This document shows, in pieces, positions 45,337 to 54,592 of a stretch of DNA of 64,000 nucleotides. The DNA comes from Pelotomaculum sp. PtaB.Bin104. GTDB lineage: Bacteria > Bacillota > Desulfotomaculia > Desulfotomaculales > Pelotomaculaceae. The translations under genes were made by a program, and so were the position numbers. Position 1 is the stretch's first letter. Each line of letters starts with the position of its first letter. The notes beneath the pieces are model-generated. The model did no database searches and was not told where the DNA came from. It worked only from the letters and a program-made list of their open reading frames with translations. The stretch covers positions 372,001 to 436,000 of the forward strand of contig MVQL01000244.1 in the NCBI GenBank assembly GCA_002067205.1. Reading direction: 5' to 3'.

Positions 45337-46794
45337 ATGCAAACATTTAATGAATTGAATTTGAGCCAGCCGGTGGCTAGGGCAATTACTGCCATGGGCT
45401 TTGAAGAAACAACTCCCATTCAGGCGCAAACTATCCCCCTTGCCATGAAAGGCATTGATTTGATTGGACAGGCTCATACCGGCACCGGAAAAACTGCTGC
45501 CTTTGGTATCCCACTGGTAGAAATGTTCGAATCATTTATTGAACAAATACAGGGAATAGTGATTGCCCCCACCAGGGAATTAGCCGTCCAGGTAGCCGAG
45601 GAACTAAACCGGATCGGGCAGTTCAAGGGCATCCGTACCCTGCCAATCTATGGCGGCCAGGATATTGTCAGGCAAATCAATGCTCTTAAGAAAAGACCAC
45701 ATATTATTGTCGGAACGCCAGGCCGGTTACTGGATCATATCCGCCGCAAGACAATCCGCCTGCAACAGGTTAGAATGGTCATCTTGGATGAGGCCGATGA
45801 AATGCTTAACATGGGCTTTATTGAAGATATTGAAACCATCCTGCAGGAAACGCCAAAAGAACGCCAAACCCTTCTCTTTTCCGCCACAATCCCCAGACAA
45901 ATCCAAAACTTAGCCCAACAGTTTATGAAGGATCCAGAAGTAATCAGGATTAACCCCAAAGAAATGACTGTTGCCAATACCGAGCAATATTACCTGGAGG
46001 TCCAGGAAAGACAGAAGTTTGACGTACTTTGCCGCCTCCTGGATATTCAATCACCGGCCCTGGCTATTATTTTCGGCCGGACCAAGCGCCGGGTCGACGA
46101 ACTTTATGAAGCTTTAAACAAAAGGGGCTATTCTGCCGAAGGTATTCATGGTGACCTGACCCAGTCCAAACGGGACAGTGTGTTAAGGCAATTTAAGGAG
46201 GGCACTATTGAAGTGCTGGTCGCCACTGACGTTGCTGCCAGAGGTCTGGATATCAGCGGGGTTACCCATGTTTATAATTTTGACATCCCTCAGGACCCAG
46301 AAAGTTACGTGCACCGGATCGGCCGCACCGGCCGGTTGGGTAAGCCGGGTCAGGCAATTACCTTTGTTACCCCGCGGGAAATCGGCCTGCTCAAGATAAT
46401 TGAAAGCATCTCCAGGCGAAAAATCATGCGCATGCCAGTCCCAACTACCTACGAAGCGATCAAAGGACAGCAGCGACTGGCTATTGAGAAGCTGCTACGG
46501 GTTATTGAAGAAGAAGATATCAAGCAATACAAGGGACTGGCCGAGGATCTGTTAGAGAAAACCGATTCAGTTACCCTGCTGTCGGCAGCATTAAAAATGA
46601 TCACCAAGGAACCTGACCTGACACCGGTACATTTAACCGAGGTAACTCCAGTTGGTGTAAAGCAACAACGCAATGTGAAATTCGACCAAAGAGGCTATCG
46701 CAAGGACAGCGGTTCCCAAAGAGGCCCCGGACGGCGGCGGGACAGGAACCAGCGGGGCAACAGCCGCGGTGAACACAACCGGTGGCCCCACTAA
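45337..46794 (+). CDS. DEAD-box ATP-dependent RNA helicase (CshA-like)
   Basis: RNA unwinding in ribosome assembly and mRNA decay. All motifs are present: Q motif, [30 protein letters not shown] and HRIGRTGR. The 485-residue product ends with a basic Arg/Gly-rich tail ([17 protein letters not shown]), typical of CshA-type proteins. ATG with AAGGAG upstream. It has its own promoter and terminator, so it is a single-gene unit. Confidence 0.95.
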   Translation: MQTFNELNLSQPVARAITAMGFEETTPIQAQTIPLAMKGIDLIGQAHTGTGKTAAFGIPLVEMFESFIEQIQGIVIAPTRELAVQVAEELNRIGQFKGIRTLPIYGGQDIVRQINALKKRPHIIVGTPGRLLDHIRRKTIRLQQVRMVILDEADEMLNMGFIEDIETILQETPKERQTLLFSATIPRQIQNLAQQFMKDPEVIRINPKEMTVANTEQYYLEVQERQKFDVLCRLLDIQSPALAIIFGRTKRRVDELYEALNKRGYSAEGIHGDLTQSKRDSVLRQFKEGTIEVLVATDVAARGLDISGVTHVYNFDIPQDPESYVHRIGRTGRLGKPGQAITFVTPREIGLLKIIESISRRKIMRMPVPTTYEAIKGQQRLAIEKLLRVIEEEDIKQYKGLAEDLLEKTDSVTLLSAALKMITKEPDLTPVHLTEVTPVGVKQQRNVKFDQRGYRKDSGSQRGPGRRRDRNQRGNSRGEHNRWPH

Positions 46795-46815
46795 GTATAT
46801 TTTTTATTTCAACCT

Positions 46816-46842
46816 GCCACCTGTTAGTCAGGGTGGCTTTTT
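46816..46842 (+). terminator. Intrinsic terminator after the helicase gene
   Basis: GCCACC (46816-46821) pairs with GGTGGC (46832-46837), followed by TTTTT. Confidence 0.85.
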
Positions 46843-46875
46843 GACTTTTAGATTTCGGGCAGGTGATTGGATAAA

Positions 46876-48060
46876 ATGAGCAACATCGAATTGATTGCTA
46901 CCGCTACTTTTGGGCTGGAGGCTGTGGTGGCACGGGAAGTCCGAGAGTTGGGTTATACAGATGTAAACGTGGAAAATGGCCGGGTTACCTTTAAAGCCAG
47001 CGAAAGCGCTGTTTGCCGGGCTAACCTATGGCTGCGCAGCGCAGACCGGGTCCTGGTCAAAATGGGAGAATTTCCGGCCTTATCCTTCGAGGAACTTTTT
47101 GAAAAAACCAGGACTCTGCCCTGGCCGGACTTGCTGCCGGAAGACGCAAACTTCCCAGTCCAGGGTAAATCAATTAACTCGCAATTATTTAGCGTCTCTG
47201 ACTGCCAGGCAATTGTAAAAAAAGCGGTAGTCGAAAAAATGAAACAGCAATACCGCAGGCAGTGGTTTGAGGAAACAGGGCCCCGGTATACCATTGAGGT
47301 AGCCCTGTTGAAAAATGTAGCCACTCTGACCATCGACACCAGCGGCGCCGGCCTGCACAAGCGTGGCTACCGCAAACTGTCCAGCGCAGCTCCTCTAAAA
47401 GAAACCCTGGCCGCCGCCATGATCAACTTAAGCCGCTGGCGTCCTGACCGGGCGCTGATCGACCCCCTGTGCGGCTCAGGGACTATTCCAATTGAAGCCG
47501 CCTTAATCGGCCTAAACATGGCGCCAGGAATCGGCAGGGAGTTCGCCGCCGAAAAATGGCCGTTCATACCGGCCAGACTTTGGCAGGAAGCACGGCAAGA
47601 GGCACGGGACGCAGCCCGCCCCCAGCTGAAGTTGAACCTTCAGGGTACTGATATCGACCGGGATGTCCTCAGCTTGGCGCGTTACCACGCTCGCCTGGCA
47701 GGTGTTGAACAACAAATCCACTGGCAACAGTTGCCATTATCCGAATTACGAACACGTCAAAAGTACGGATATATCATCTGTAACCCACCCTATGGGCAAC
47801 GATTGGAGGATCTCCCGTCCGTGGAACGTCTTTATCGGGAAATGGGAAAGGTTTTTCAGTCTCTGGATACCTGGTCTTTCTATGTGCTGACCTCCCACCC
47901 TAATTTTGAAAAGTTATTCAGCAGGCGGGCTGATAAAAAGCGCAAGTTATATAATGGCCGGATTCAATGTAACTTCTATCAGTTTTATGGTCCGCGCCCT
48001 CCCAGAAAAAGTTATCTTCCAGCGCCAGACGAGAACAGTACCGGCAGGGAAACCGGATGA
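46876..48060 (+). CDS. THUMP-domain class I SAM-dependent RNA methyltransferase (RlmL/YpsC type)
   Basis: Probable 23S rRNA m2G methyltransferase. An N-terminal ferredoxin-like/THUMP region (residues about 1-155) precedes the Rossmann methyltransferase with DPLCGSGTIPIEAALI, GTDIDRDVLSLARYHA and the N6/N2-type catalytic NPPYG. The start is ATG 46876, 9 nt after AGGTGA; an in-frame TTG at 46867 touches the ribosome site. It lacks the RlmK half of the E. coli fusion. Confidence 0.93.
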   Translation: MSNIELIATATFGLEAVVAREVRELGYTDVNVENGRVTFKASESAVCRANLWLRSADRVLVKMGEFPALSFEELFEKTRTLPWPDLLPEDANFPVQGKSINSQLFSVSDCQAIVKKAVVEKMKQQYRRQWFEETGPRYTIEVALLKNVATLTIDTSGAGLHKRGYRKLSSAAPLKETLAAAMINLSRWRPDRALIDPLCGSGTIPIEAALIGLNMAPGIGREFAAEKWPFIPARLWQEARQEARDAARPQLKLNLQGTDIDRDVLSLARYHARLAGVEQQIHWQQLPLSELRTRQKYGYIICNPPYGQRLEDLPSVERLYREMGKVFQSLDTWSFYVLTSHPNFEKLFSRRADKKRKLYNGRIQCNFYQFYGPRPPRKSYLPAPDENSTGRETG

Positions 48061-48150
48061 ACCGGTTATGATAATTTTATCAGTAGACCTGGTTGTCATA
48101 GGGTGACAAATTTGTTGATCCATCAACTGCTGATGAAGGAGACTAAGCCT

Positions 48151-49086
48151 GTGCCTAGTGAAAGGAATAATACTACTCCAATGGAGCTGGCCACGCTGCA
48201 ACATTGCCGGCTCTGCCCACGAAGTTGCAAAGTGGACCGGCTGCATGGAGAAACCGGCTTCTGTGGGGCAGGAGCTTGCGCTACAGTAGCCCTGGCCTCA
48301 CGTCATTACTGGGAAGAGCCGTGCATTAGCGGTACAAAAGGATCAGGCACAGTGTTCTTTTCCCGGTGCAATCTGCGCTGCGCATTTTGCCAAAATAACC
48401 AGATCAGCTGGGAAGGAACGGGTAAAGACTTAAGCTTTGAAGAACTGGCTCAAGTTTTCATACGCCAGCAAGCCAGTGGAGTACACAATATAAATCTGGT
48501 CTCCCCCACCCCTTATATCCCGCTCATTGCCGCCGCCTTGCGGCAAGCCAAAAAAAAGGGCCTGGCTATCCCGGTCGTATACAATTCCAATGCCTTTGAA
48601 AGTATAGGCGGACTTCGCCTCCTGGAGGGTCTGGTAGACATTTTCCTACCTGACCTGAAGTATGTCCAGGATGATCAAGCGCTACGCTATAGCGGGGTAA
48701 GAGGATACTTTCAGGCGGCTACCTCCGCCGTATTGGAAATGCACCACCAGGTGGGAACACTAACTCTGAACAAGCAGGGTCTAGCCCAGCGAGGCTTGAT
48801 AATCCGCCACCTGGTCCTGCCAGGCCAGGTCGGCGCAGCTCGGCAAATTTTGCAGTGGATACAAGCAAACCTGCCTCTTGAAACTTGGGTTAGCATTATG
48901 GGCCAATTTGTGCCCCTCTGGCAATCCAGCCGGTACCCTGAAATCAACCGCCGCCTCTACCCGTCTGAATACAATGCAGTGCTGGACTTTTTCGAGACTA
49001 CCAGCCTAAAGAACGGCTACTGTCAGGATTTATCATCAGCAATAGAAGATTACGTGCCGATGTTTGATTTAAGCGGCCTGGAGTGA
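48151..49086 (+). CDS. Radical SAM protein (PflA-like, COG1313 type)
   Basis: A putative glycyl-radical-enzyme activase-like protein of unknown substrate. The [4Fe-4S] motif CxxxCxxC is in FFSRCNLRCAFC. Extra N-terminal cysteines occur in HCRLCPRSCKVDR and FCGAGACA, which may bind another cluster or zinc. The start is GTG 48151, 9 nt after AAGGAG, giving 311 residues. It follows the methyltransferase gene by 90 bp. No glycyl-radical enzyme adjoins it. Confidence 0.9.
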   Translation: MPSERNNTTPMELATLQHCRLCPRSCKVDRLHGETGFCGAGACATVALASRHYWEEPCISGTKGSGTVFFSRCNLRCAFCQNNQISWEGTGKDLSFEELAQVFIRQQASGVHNINLVSPTPYIPLIAAALRQAKKKGLAIPVVYNSNAFESIGGLRLLEGLVDIFLPDLKYVQDDQALRYSGVRGYFQAATSAVLEMHHQVGTLTLNKQGLAQRGLIIRHLVLPGQVGAARQILQWIQANLPLETWVSIMGQFVPLWQSSRYPEINRRLYPSEYNAVLDFFETTSLKNGYCQDLSSAIEDYVPMFDLSGLE

Positions 49087-49102
49087 AACTAGGGGACCCA
49101 TT

Positions 49103-49585
49103 TTAATGATGGTAAGGTTCACCTCTGTTTATTTTAAACCACCGATAAAGCTGCTCCAGTAAGATCAACCGAAATAGCTGGTGGGGGAATGTAAGCCTCG
49201 AAAAAGATATGCTCAGGTCGGCTCGCCCCAAAATTTTCGGAGATAGTCCAAGTGAACCACCAATAACAATAGTGATATCACTCTCCCCCGCCAGGGCCAA
49301 TTTATTTAATAAGCCTGCCATTTCTTCGGAAGAACGCATTTCCCCTTTTGCATCTAACGCGATTAAAAACGAATCAGCCCGCAGACGATGAAGCAGCCGC
49401 GCACCTTCTTTTTCCTTGACTTTTTGTTGACCGGCAATAGATAGGTTTTCTGTAAACCGCTCATCCTCCACCTCGTACAGATCTATTTTCGCATAGGCGG
49501 ACAGCCTTTTTAGATATTCTCCCACGCCTTCTAATAAATATCTTTCCTTTAAACGTCCAACTGTCAGAATCGTGATATGAAACAT
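49103..49585 (-). CDS. rlmH: 23S rRNA pseudouridine1915 N3-methyltransferase
   Basis: SPOUT methyltransferase acting on the decoding-centre helix 69. The 160-residue product has the knot sequence ITIVIGGSLGLSP, SFSRLTFPHQL, and the invariant C-terminal YRWFKINRGEPYHH. It converges with the plus-strand radical SAM gene, with only 16 bp between. Confidence 0.97.
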   Translation of the reverse strand: MFHITILTVGRLKERYLLEGVGEYLKRLSAYAKIDLYEVEDERFTENLSIAGQQKVKEKEGARLLHRLRADSFLIALDAKGEMRSSEEMAGLLNKLALAGESDITIVIGGSLGLSPKILGRADLSISFSRLTFPHQLFRLILLEQLYRWFKINRGEPYHH

Positions 49586-49637
49586 ATGACTATCCTAACC
49601 GACAATGCCCAACAGGGCACAGCTCTAAAATTATGCT

Positions 49638-50894
49638 CTACTTTCTCCAAATGGTTGCACCAAGAGAACCCAGCTTTTCCTCCAGGTTATGGTATCCCCT
49701 GTCTATATAAACTGCGTTAAAAATTTCAGTTTCCCCTGTGGCCATTAGCCCGGCCACGATCAAAGCAGCACCGGAGCGCAAATCAGTGGCCTTGACCTGG
49801 GCACCGTGTAATTCAGGGACCCCTTCGATCACAGCCATTCTTCCCTCTACCTTAATCTTCGCCCCCATGCGCTTTAATTCATTTGCCACCAGAAACCGGT
49901 TTTCAAAAATGTTTTCTATGATCATGCTGGTACCGGGTGCAGTGGAAAGCATTGCCATTAACTGTGACTGCATGTCAGTAGGAAAACCAGGGTAAGGCAT
50001 CGTTTTAATATCAATTGGCCGGAGTGTGCGCTCGGCCTTCACTCTCAGGGTGTCCTCTTCTTCAAACACATCAACATTAGCCTCACGCAGCTTGGCGCTT
50101 AACGGCTCAAGATGGACAGGAATCAGGTTCTCTAAGGTAACATCACCACCGGTAGCGGCAGCTGCCACCATAAAGGTCCCCGCCTCAATCCGATCAGGTA
50201 TAATGGAGTAACGGCAACCAACTTCCAGGCTGGGCACGCCGTCAATTTTAACTACATCTGTACCGGCACCCCGCACTCTTGCTCCGATAGAATTTAAAAA
50301 ATTGGCCAGGTCGACAATCTCGGGCTCCTTGGCCGCATTTTCAATCAAGGTTTGTCCCACCGCAAGGCATGCCGCCATCATAATATTTTCAGTCGCACCC
50401 ACACTGGGAAAATCAAGATAAATCCTGGCACCCCTCAGCTTACCGGTGACAATGCCACTTACAAAGCCATGCTCTGTGGTAAGCTCTGCACCTAGCCCGG
50501 CAAGACCTTTAAAGTGCAAATCCATCGGGCGCACTCCGATATTGCAACCGCCAGGCAAAGCTACCTTCGCCTGGCCGAACCTGGCCAGCACCGGCCCGAG
50601 TAGAAGATTTGACGCCCGCAGTTTTTTAACCAGATGGTAGGGAGCCTCAACGTCCACTAAGTCAGATGGAACGATTTTAATCGTATCAACGTTTTCCCAG
50701 GTCGCCCTCGCGCCCATACTGTTTATTATCTCCATCATCACCCGGACATCACTGATGTTCGGGATATTTTCCAGTATAATTGTTTCCCGGGAAAGAATCG
50801 TGGCGCACAAAACCGCCAGCGAGGCGTTTTTTGCGCCGCTTATTTTTACACGCCCCCGCAGAGGTTTGCCTCCAGTAATAACGATTCTATCCAT
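49638..50894 (-). CDS. murA: UDP-N-acetylglucosamine 1-carboxyvinyltransferase
   Basis: First committed peptidoglycan step. The 418-residue product has KISGAKNASL, the catalytic cysteine in PGGCNIGVRPMDLH, DFPSVGATENIMMAA and PGFPTDMQSQLMAM. ATG with AGGAGG upstream. The catalytic Cys is retained, so it should be fosfomycin-sensitive by family rule. Whether it is MurAA or a second copy cannot be decided. Confidence 0.96.
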   Translation of the reverse strand: MDRIVITGGKPLRGRVKISGAKNASLAVLCATILSRETIILENIPNISDVRVMMEIINSMGARATWENVDTIKIVPSDLVDVEAPYHLVKKLRASNLLLGPVLARFGQAKVALPGGCNIGVRPMDLHFKGLAGLGAELTTEHGFVSGIVTGKLRGARIYLDFPSVGATENIMMAACLAVGQTLIENAAKEPEIVDLANFLNSIGARVRGAGTDVVKIDGVPSLEVGCRYSIIPDRIEAGTFMVAAAATGGDVTLENLIPVHLEPLSAKLREANVDVFEEEDTLRVKAERTLRPIDIKTMPYPGFPTDMQSQLMAMLSTAPGTSMIIENIFENRFLVANELKRMGAKIKVEGRMAVIEGVPELHGAQVKATDLRSGAALIVAGLMATGETEIFNAVYIDRGYHNLEEKLGSLGATIWRK

Positions 50895-50986
50895 AAGTCC
50901 TCCTAATATTCAACCATGAAAATTTCAACATATTTCCTAAAATTATTCGCTTTAAAAAAAAATATTCCTGCTTGACACAAATATTA

Positions 50987-51838
50987 TCAATTACATAATG
51001 AATATGCACACCACTCTTGCCACTTGAGATCAAACTCCTGAACATTAATCCCCATTGCTTTCTCCATGGCTTCGCTAAAATTATTCCCTTCACCCAGCTT
51101 ATTAAACAATTCCATCAACGTGTCCTCACCATAGTTTTGCACAATATAAAGCACTGCGCTGAACGATTCGCTATACGCCTGTGCCTGGTTAGGCAGGTTG
51201 TCAAAATCATCCAGCTCACCTATTGAATAATGGCTCTGTCGTAATAAATCCGCTGTATTTCGGAAAACAAAACCCGTTAATTTATATTCCTCATACTGAG
51301 CCACTCCTTCGGTAAACCAGCGGGGGTAGTTTCCCCCGGTCAGATAATCCACTACTAGGTGAGTAAGCTCATGCGCCACGGGCCCGGAAGAAAAAAATGT
51401 TTCCTTTAATTTATCCATATCAGCGCCACCTGCCCAGGCACGCGGGGAAAGCACCCTGATTGTGCCGGCCCAATATACGCCCATTGCATTTTCCTTGGCA
51501 TCCCAACCAAAGCTTTTATTCAACGCTTCCCGCGACGAATAGATAATCACAGGGATCCTGGTGCGGGGGGAATAATTAAAGTCTTTCATAACTGGATAAT
51601 AAAAAAACTCTGTAGCTTCAAGTACCAGCTCTGCTTCGGCGCGGTTGCCCGGCATAAATCTGACCCGGAAATGTTCCGAGTAAATCTCTTCCGACCTCCA
51701 GTCTTTAAGCATCGTATAAACTTTTATAAATTCCCGGACAGTTCCATAACCATGGAATTTAACACCGGCTGGAATCTTACAAAGCAAGGCGATGAATAAA
51801 ACCAGAGAGGCTGATATCACTTTTATTGCACTTTGCAT
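50987..51838 (-). CDS. Peptidase MA-like gluzincin, membrane-anchored or secreted
   Basis: Putative extracytoplasmic metallopeptidase. The 283-residue product has an N-terminal hydrophobic segment (5-21), the zinc motif HELTH (156-160) and a third ligand glutamate in WFTEGVAQYEE (E177), the order expected for peptidase MA-family gluzincins. The C-terminus is helical. It lies downstream of the TPR gene on the same strand, separated by a hairpin. The substrate is unknown. Confidence 0.88.
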   Translation of the reverse strand: MQSAIKVISASLVLFIALLCKIPAGVKFHGYGTVREFIKVYTMLKDWRSEEIYSEHFRVRFMPGNRAEAELVLEATEFFYYPVMKDFNYSPRTRIPVIIYSSREALNKSFGWDAKENAMGVYWAGTIRVLSPRAWAGGADMDKLKETFFSSGPVAHELTHLVVDYLTGGNYPRWFTEGVAQYEEYKLTGFVFRNTADLLRQSHYSIGELDDFDNLPNQAQAYSESFSAVLYIVQNYGEDTLMELFNKLGEGNNFSEAMEKAMGINVQEFDLKWQEWCAYSLCN

Positions 51839-51923
51839 ATCAATACCCCACTTATTTGACGTTATTTAACTAGTCAATTATAAGACCAGGGTAAAGTTCT
51901 TCATAGCGGAAAATAATGCATAA

Positions 51924-51965
51924 AAAAAACGAGGTTGCAATACTGCTGGAAACAGTTTGCAATCC
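51924..51965 (-). terminator. Terminator after the TPR gene
   Basis: GGTTGCAA-CTG (51933-51945) pairs with CAG-TTGCAA-CC (51953-51965), followed on the minus strand by about eight Ts. Confidence 0.75.
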
Positions 51966-51987
51966 CGTAAATTAGACAGTTGTAATT

Positions 51988-52578
51988 TTAATTTTGCCCT
52001 GAAAGCGTCTTCCACTCTTCAATTTTCTGCCTAGCCTTTTCCGCATCAATGCCTTCCTTGGCGAGCTCAATGAACTTTTCCATTTCCTGAATACCTGCAG
52101 CATAGTCCTTTTTACTATTACCAAGGATAATTCCATAAAGGTAATGACCCTCTTTATGATTAGGATCAATCGAAATTATCTCCTTAAGCTGAGCAATGGC
52201 GAGATCAGATTTATTGGAAAGGTAATACACGTATGACATGTCATAGCGGGCTTGAGTATTGTTTGGATCAATGACTAAAACTTGCTCAAAGGTCTTGACC
52301 GCCTGGTCCGGTTTTCCGTAACGGACGTAAGCCTCCCCTAATTCCATCAAAACCTCCGCATTACCGGGATTTTCTTGAACCCTGGACTCAAGAGTGGCAA
52401 GTTGTTCCTGAAACGACTTTACATCCTGGGCTGTGCCTTGAGAAGAATCTGTGTTTACCGGCTGTTTTTGAAACAATCCGGCCAGCGGAATGACCAGGCC
52501 AATAGCGATTAAAACGGTTATAGTAATAAACACATATCTTTGAAACTTATTCTTTTTGACAGACTTTCTAATAAACAA
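51988..52578 (-). CDS. TPR-repeat membrane protein
   Basis: Scaffold protein of unknown partner. The 196-residue product has a basic N-terminus, one membrane segment (about 15-36), a linker, then about three tetratricopeptide repeats (NAEVLMELGEAYVRYGKPDQA, ARYDMSYVYYLSNKSDLAIA, EGHYLYGIILGNS; each shown in part). The start is TTG 52578 just after GAGGTGAGGA; the frame extends to 52629 but without a ribosome site. Confidence 0.85.
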   Translation of the reverse strand: MFIRKSVKKNKFQRYVFITITVLIAIGLVIPLAGLFQKQPVNTDSSQGTAQDVKSFQEQLATLESRVQENPGNAEVLMELGEAYVRYGKPDQAVKTFEQVLVIDPNNTQARYDMSYVYYLSNKSDLAIAQLKEIISIDPNHKEGHYLYGIILGNSKKDYAAGIQEMEKFIELAKEGIDAEKARQKIEEWKTLSGQN

Positions 52579-52690
52579 AATCCTCACCTCATTTGTATTA
52601 TAAGGATTACCATGGAAACTGACAAGCACTTTCAGATGGAAAACAAACGGCCGCCCGAATGTTATTTCGCACGGCCACTGAATTTCTTAA

Positions 52691-54070
52691 TTATAAATAA
52701 TTGACCGGGTTGCGCTGCTGCCCATTTATAATCACTTCGAAATGCAAATGCGGCCCGGTAGTACGTCCGGTTGTACCTGCCAGTCCAATTAACTGCCCCC
52801 GGTCGACCTGCTGCCCGGCGCTTACACTGATAGTCGAAAGGTGAGCATATCTAGTTACCATACCACCGCCGTGAGACACTTCTACGGTCTTCCCATAGCC
52901 GCTTTCCCAGCCGGCAACAATTACCGTACCTCCCGCGGAAGAAGTAATCGGACTTCCGTAACCGGCGCTTAAGTCTATCCCCTGGTGCATTCTTCCATCA
53001 CGCATACCAAATGGCGAGATTACCCTCCCGGCACAGGGCCATTTCAAACGCGCAGAACCACCACGTGAAGCCAGCACCGCCTGAGAGCCCTTAGCCACTA
53101 TCTCATTCACGGGCTCACAAACAATGTTCTGCTCACGAACATCCCTGCTGGCCTCATGACCGTTTTCTCTGGTGATGCGGTAAGTTACAACCCTTTGTCC
53201 CGGTTCACCCTCACGAATTACTTTCTTTTCACCTACTAGTAAGCTATCATCATTTTTTATCTCAATTTGATATGGAATTTCTTCAGCTAAAGTTTCCTCC
53301 CTGGTTGCGATAACGTTAATTAGTGGTGCTTTTTGAATTATACTAATCAACTGTCCGACTTCTAGACGATCAAAATCCAGCTCCGGGTTCGCTGACTGTA
53401 ACTGCGACAGATTTATATTAAACTTTACTGTTATATCTCCGACAGTGTCTCCTTCCCTTACCGTGTACTGCTGGTTCTTACTCGTCCCGCTCAGTACAAG
53501 TTCTTTCGCAGCCTCGAGATTAACTAGTTCGTCAATATTTGCCTGGCTTGAAACCAGTTCAACTTCCTCCCTAAATTCCACATGCTCATCAGGGTTAGAG
53601 GGAAAGAAAGATTTCAGCCAACTGAGCAATAATTGCGCCTCATCATTTTTACTAAGAAATATTTTCGCCTCACCATTAACTACAACTGCAGTTCCTTCGG
53701 TTTTAAAGGATAAGGTCTCTGCCAAAAACTTTTCTACACCCTCTTGATCCAGTATTTTCTCCTCTTCTACCCGGATACCCCGATAGGATACTTTTTCACC
53801 AATCAATACATCCATACCTGTTTGGTCAGATTTTAACTTAACTAGCTCACCCAGGGTTATTTTAGCATTTTTTTCATTTTCAACAACAGCCACTACCTTC
53901 CCGTCCACAACCACTGCACATGCGTTGTCTCCCCAAAGAGCATATGCGCTTAGCGCAATAAGAAAATAGATTGCCAAGCCCATTCCTATTCGCTTAGCCA
54001 TAGACTGCCTGGTAAACCATTGTTTATATAACCCTGGGAGGCGCCGCACTCCTCCATAGATAAGCGGCAA
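52691..54070 (-). CDS. M23 peptidase with LysM and G5 domains
   Basis: Predicted cell-wall endopeptidase or morphogenetic factor. The 459-residue product has a membrane segment (28-45), a LysM domain (YTVREGDTVGDITVKF, near 203), a G5 domain (VIREGEPGQRVVTYRITREN) and a C-terminal M23 domain with zinc ligands in MHQGIDLS, YAHLS and HLHFE. It starts at TTG with AAAGGAG 9 nt upstream. Its promoter overlaps a palindrome. Confidence 0.92.
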   Translation of the reverse strand: MPLIYGGVRRLPGLYKQWFTRQSMAKRIGMGLAIYFLIALSAYALWGDNACAVVVDGKVVAVVENEKNAKITLGELVKLKSDQTGMDVLIGEKVSYRGIRVEEEKILDQEGVEKFLAETLSFKTEGTAVVVNGEAKIFLSKNDEAQLLLSWLKSFFPSNPDEHVEFREEVELVSSQANIDELVNLEAAKELVLSGTSKNQQYTVREGDTVGDITVKFNINLSQLQSANPELDFDRLEVGQLISIIQKAPLINVIATREETLAEEIPYQIEIKNDDSLLVGEKKVIREGEPGQRVVTYRITRENGHEASRDVREQNIVCEPVNEIVAKGSQAVLASRGGSARLKWPCAGRVISPFGMRDGRMHQGIDLSAGYGSPITSSAGGTVIVAGWESGYGKTVEVSHGGGMVTRYAHLSTISVSAGQQVDRGQLIGLAGTTGRTTGPHLHFEVIINGQQRNPVNYL

Positions 54071-54141
54071 ACTGTTCAGCTCCTTTCAACTAAACTCTAA
54101 CAACAATTAAGTAAAATGTCCTTATGAACAAAACAAGCTTA

Positions 54142-54175
54142 ATTATAGCACAATTCAAAAGTACTGGTAAACCAG
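54142..54175 (-). promoter_or_regulatory. Promoter of the M23 peptidase gene with palindrome over -35
   Basis: On the minus strand TTACCA (54165-54170) is 17 nt from TATAAT (54142-54147). The 12-bp perfect palindrome CTGGTAAACCAG (54164-54175, on plus) covers the -35. Confidence 0.5.
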
Positions 54176-54248
54176 CATAATTATTGATAAAAACTTAAAA
54201 GTCGAAGTTATTAAGGAATTTTAACAGTATTTTAAAGTTACCAGCAGT

Positions 54249-54278
54249 CAAAAAAAAACCTCATCCCAAAGGACAAGG
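54249..54278 (-). terminator. Intrinsic terminator of scfA
   Basis: On the minus strand CCTTGTCC (54271-54278) pairs with GGATGAGG (54259-54266) through two G-U pairs, then at least eight Ts follow. It starts 7 nt past the scfA stop and shows that scfA is transcribed alone. Confidence 0.8.
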
Positions 54279-54285
54279 CCCCAAT

Positions 54286-54447
54286 TTAATTTGCAGCTTT
54301 TTTTGTACAAGCCTGGTTACCCACCGTACACGAAGTCTTGCAAGCAGACTGGCATGAGTTCTGGCATTCACCACAGCCACGCCCATTGATACTGGACGGA
54401 AGACTGACGCTAGTTAATGTCTTAATATGCTTACTAATAATTACCAC
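54286..54447 (-). CDS. scfA: Six-cysteine peptide SCIFF (RiPP precursor)
   Basis: Precursor of a thioether-crosslinked peptide found across Clostridia and normally modified by the radical SAM/SPASM enzyme ScfB. The 53-codon frame encodes KHIKTL near the start and the diagnostic CGECQNSCQSACKTSC core, with cysteines at 25, 28, 32, 36, 40 and 47. AAAGGAG is 1 nt from GTG 54447 but 7 nt from an in-frame ATT (54441), so the true start may be AUU. A terminator follows at once. No scfB is adjacent or in the window. Confidence 0.9.
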   Translation of the reverse strand: MVIISKHIKTLTSVSLPSSINGRGCGECQNSCQSACKTSCTVGNQACTKKAAN

Positions 54448-54461
54448 TCTCCTTTAAATAT

Positions 54462-54490
54462 ATTATAACTGATCAGTTGGGCTGACGCAA
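54462..54490 (-). promoter_or_regulatory. scfA promoter
   Basis: On the minus strand TTGCGT (54485-54490) is 17 nt from a perfect TATAAT (54462-54467). The expected start site falls at the ribosome site itself, so the leader is only a few nucleotides long. Confidence 0.6.
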
Positions 54491-54557
54491 TAATCTAAAA
54501 CATTATGTAAATTGAAACTCAATCGTAAAATTTTCTGAATTATTTCTAATATTATTA

Positions 54558-54586
54558 TTGACTTTATCCCCAAACCCTGTTATAAT
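54558..54586 (+). promoter_or_regulatory. Sigma-A promoter of the orphan sRNA
   Basis: TTGACT (54558-54563) is 17 nt from TATAAT (54581-54586). It points away from scfA and has no protein gene downstream. Confidence 0.75.
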
Positions 54587-54592
54587 TAAATA

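Noticed and set aside
48151-49086. ScfB maturase for the SCIFF peptide
   Set aside because: It is a PflA-like radical SAM protein of about 311 residues without a visible C-terminal SPASM cysteine region, and it lies more than 5 kb away on the other strand.
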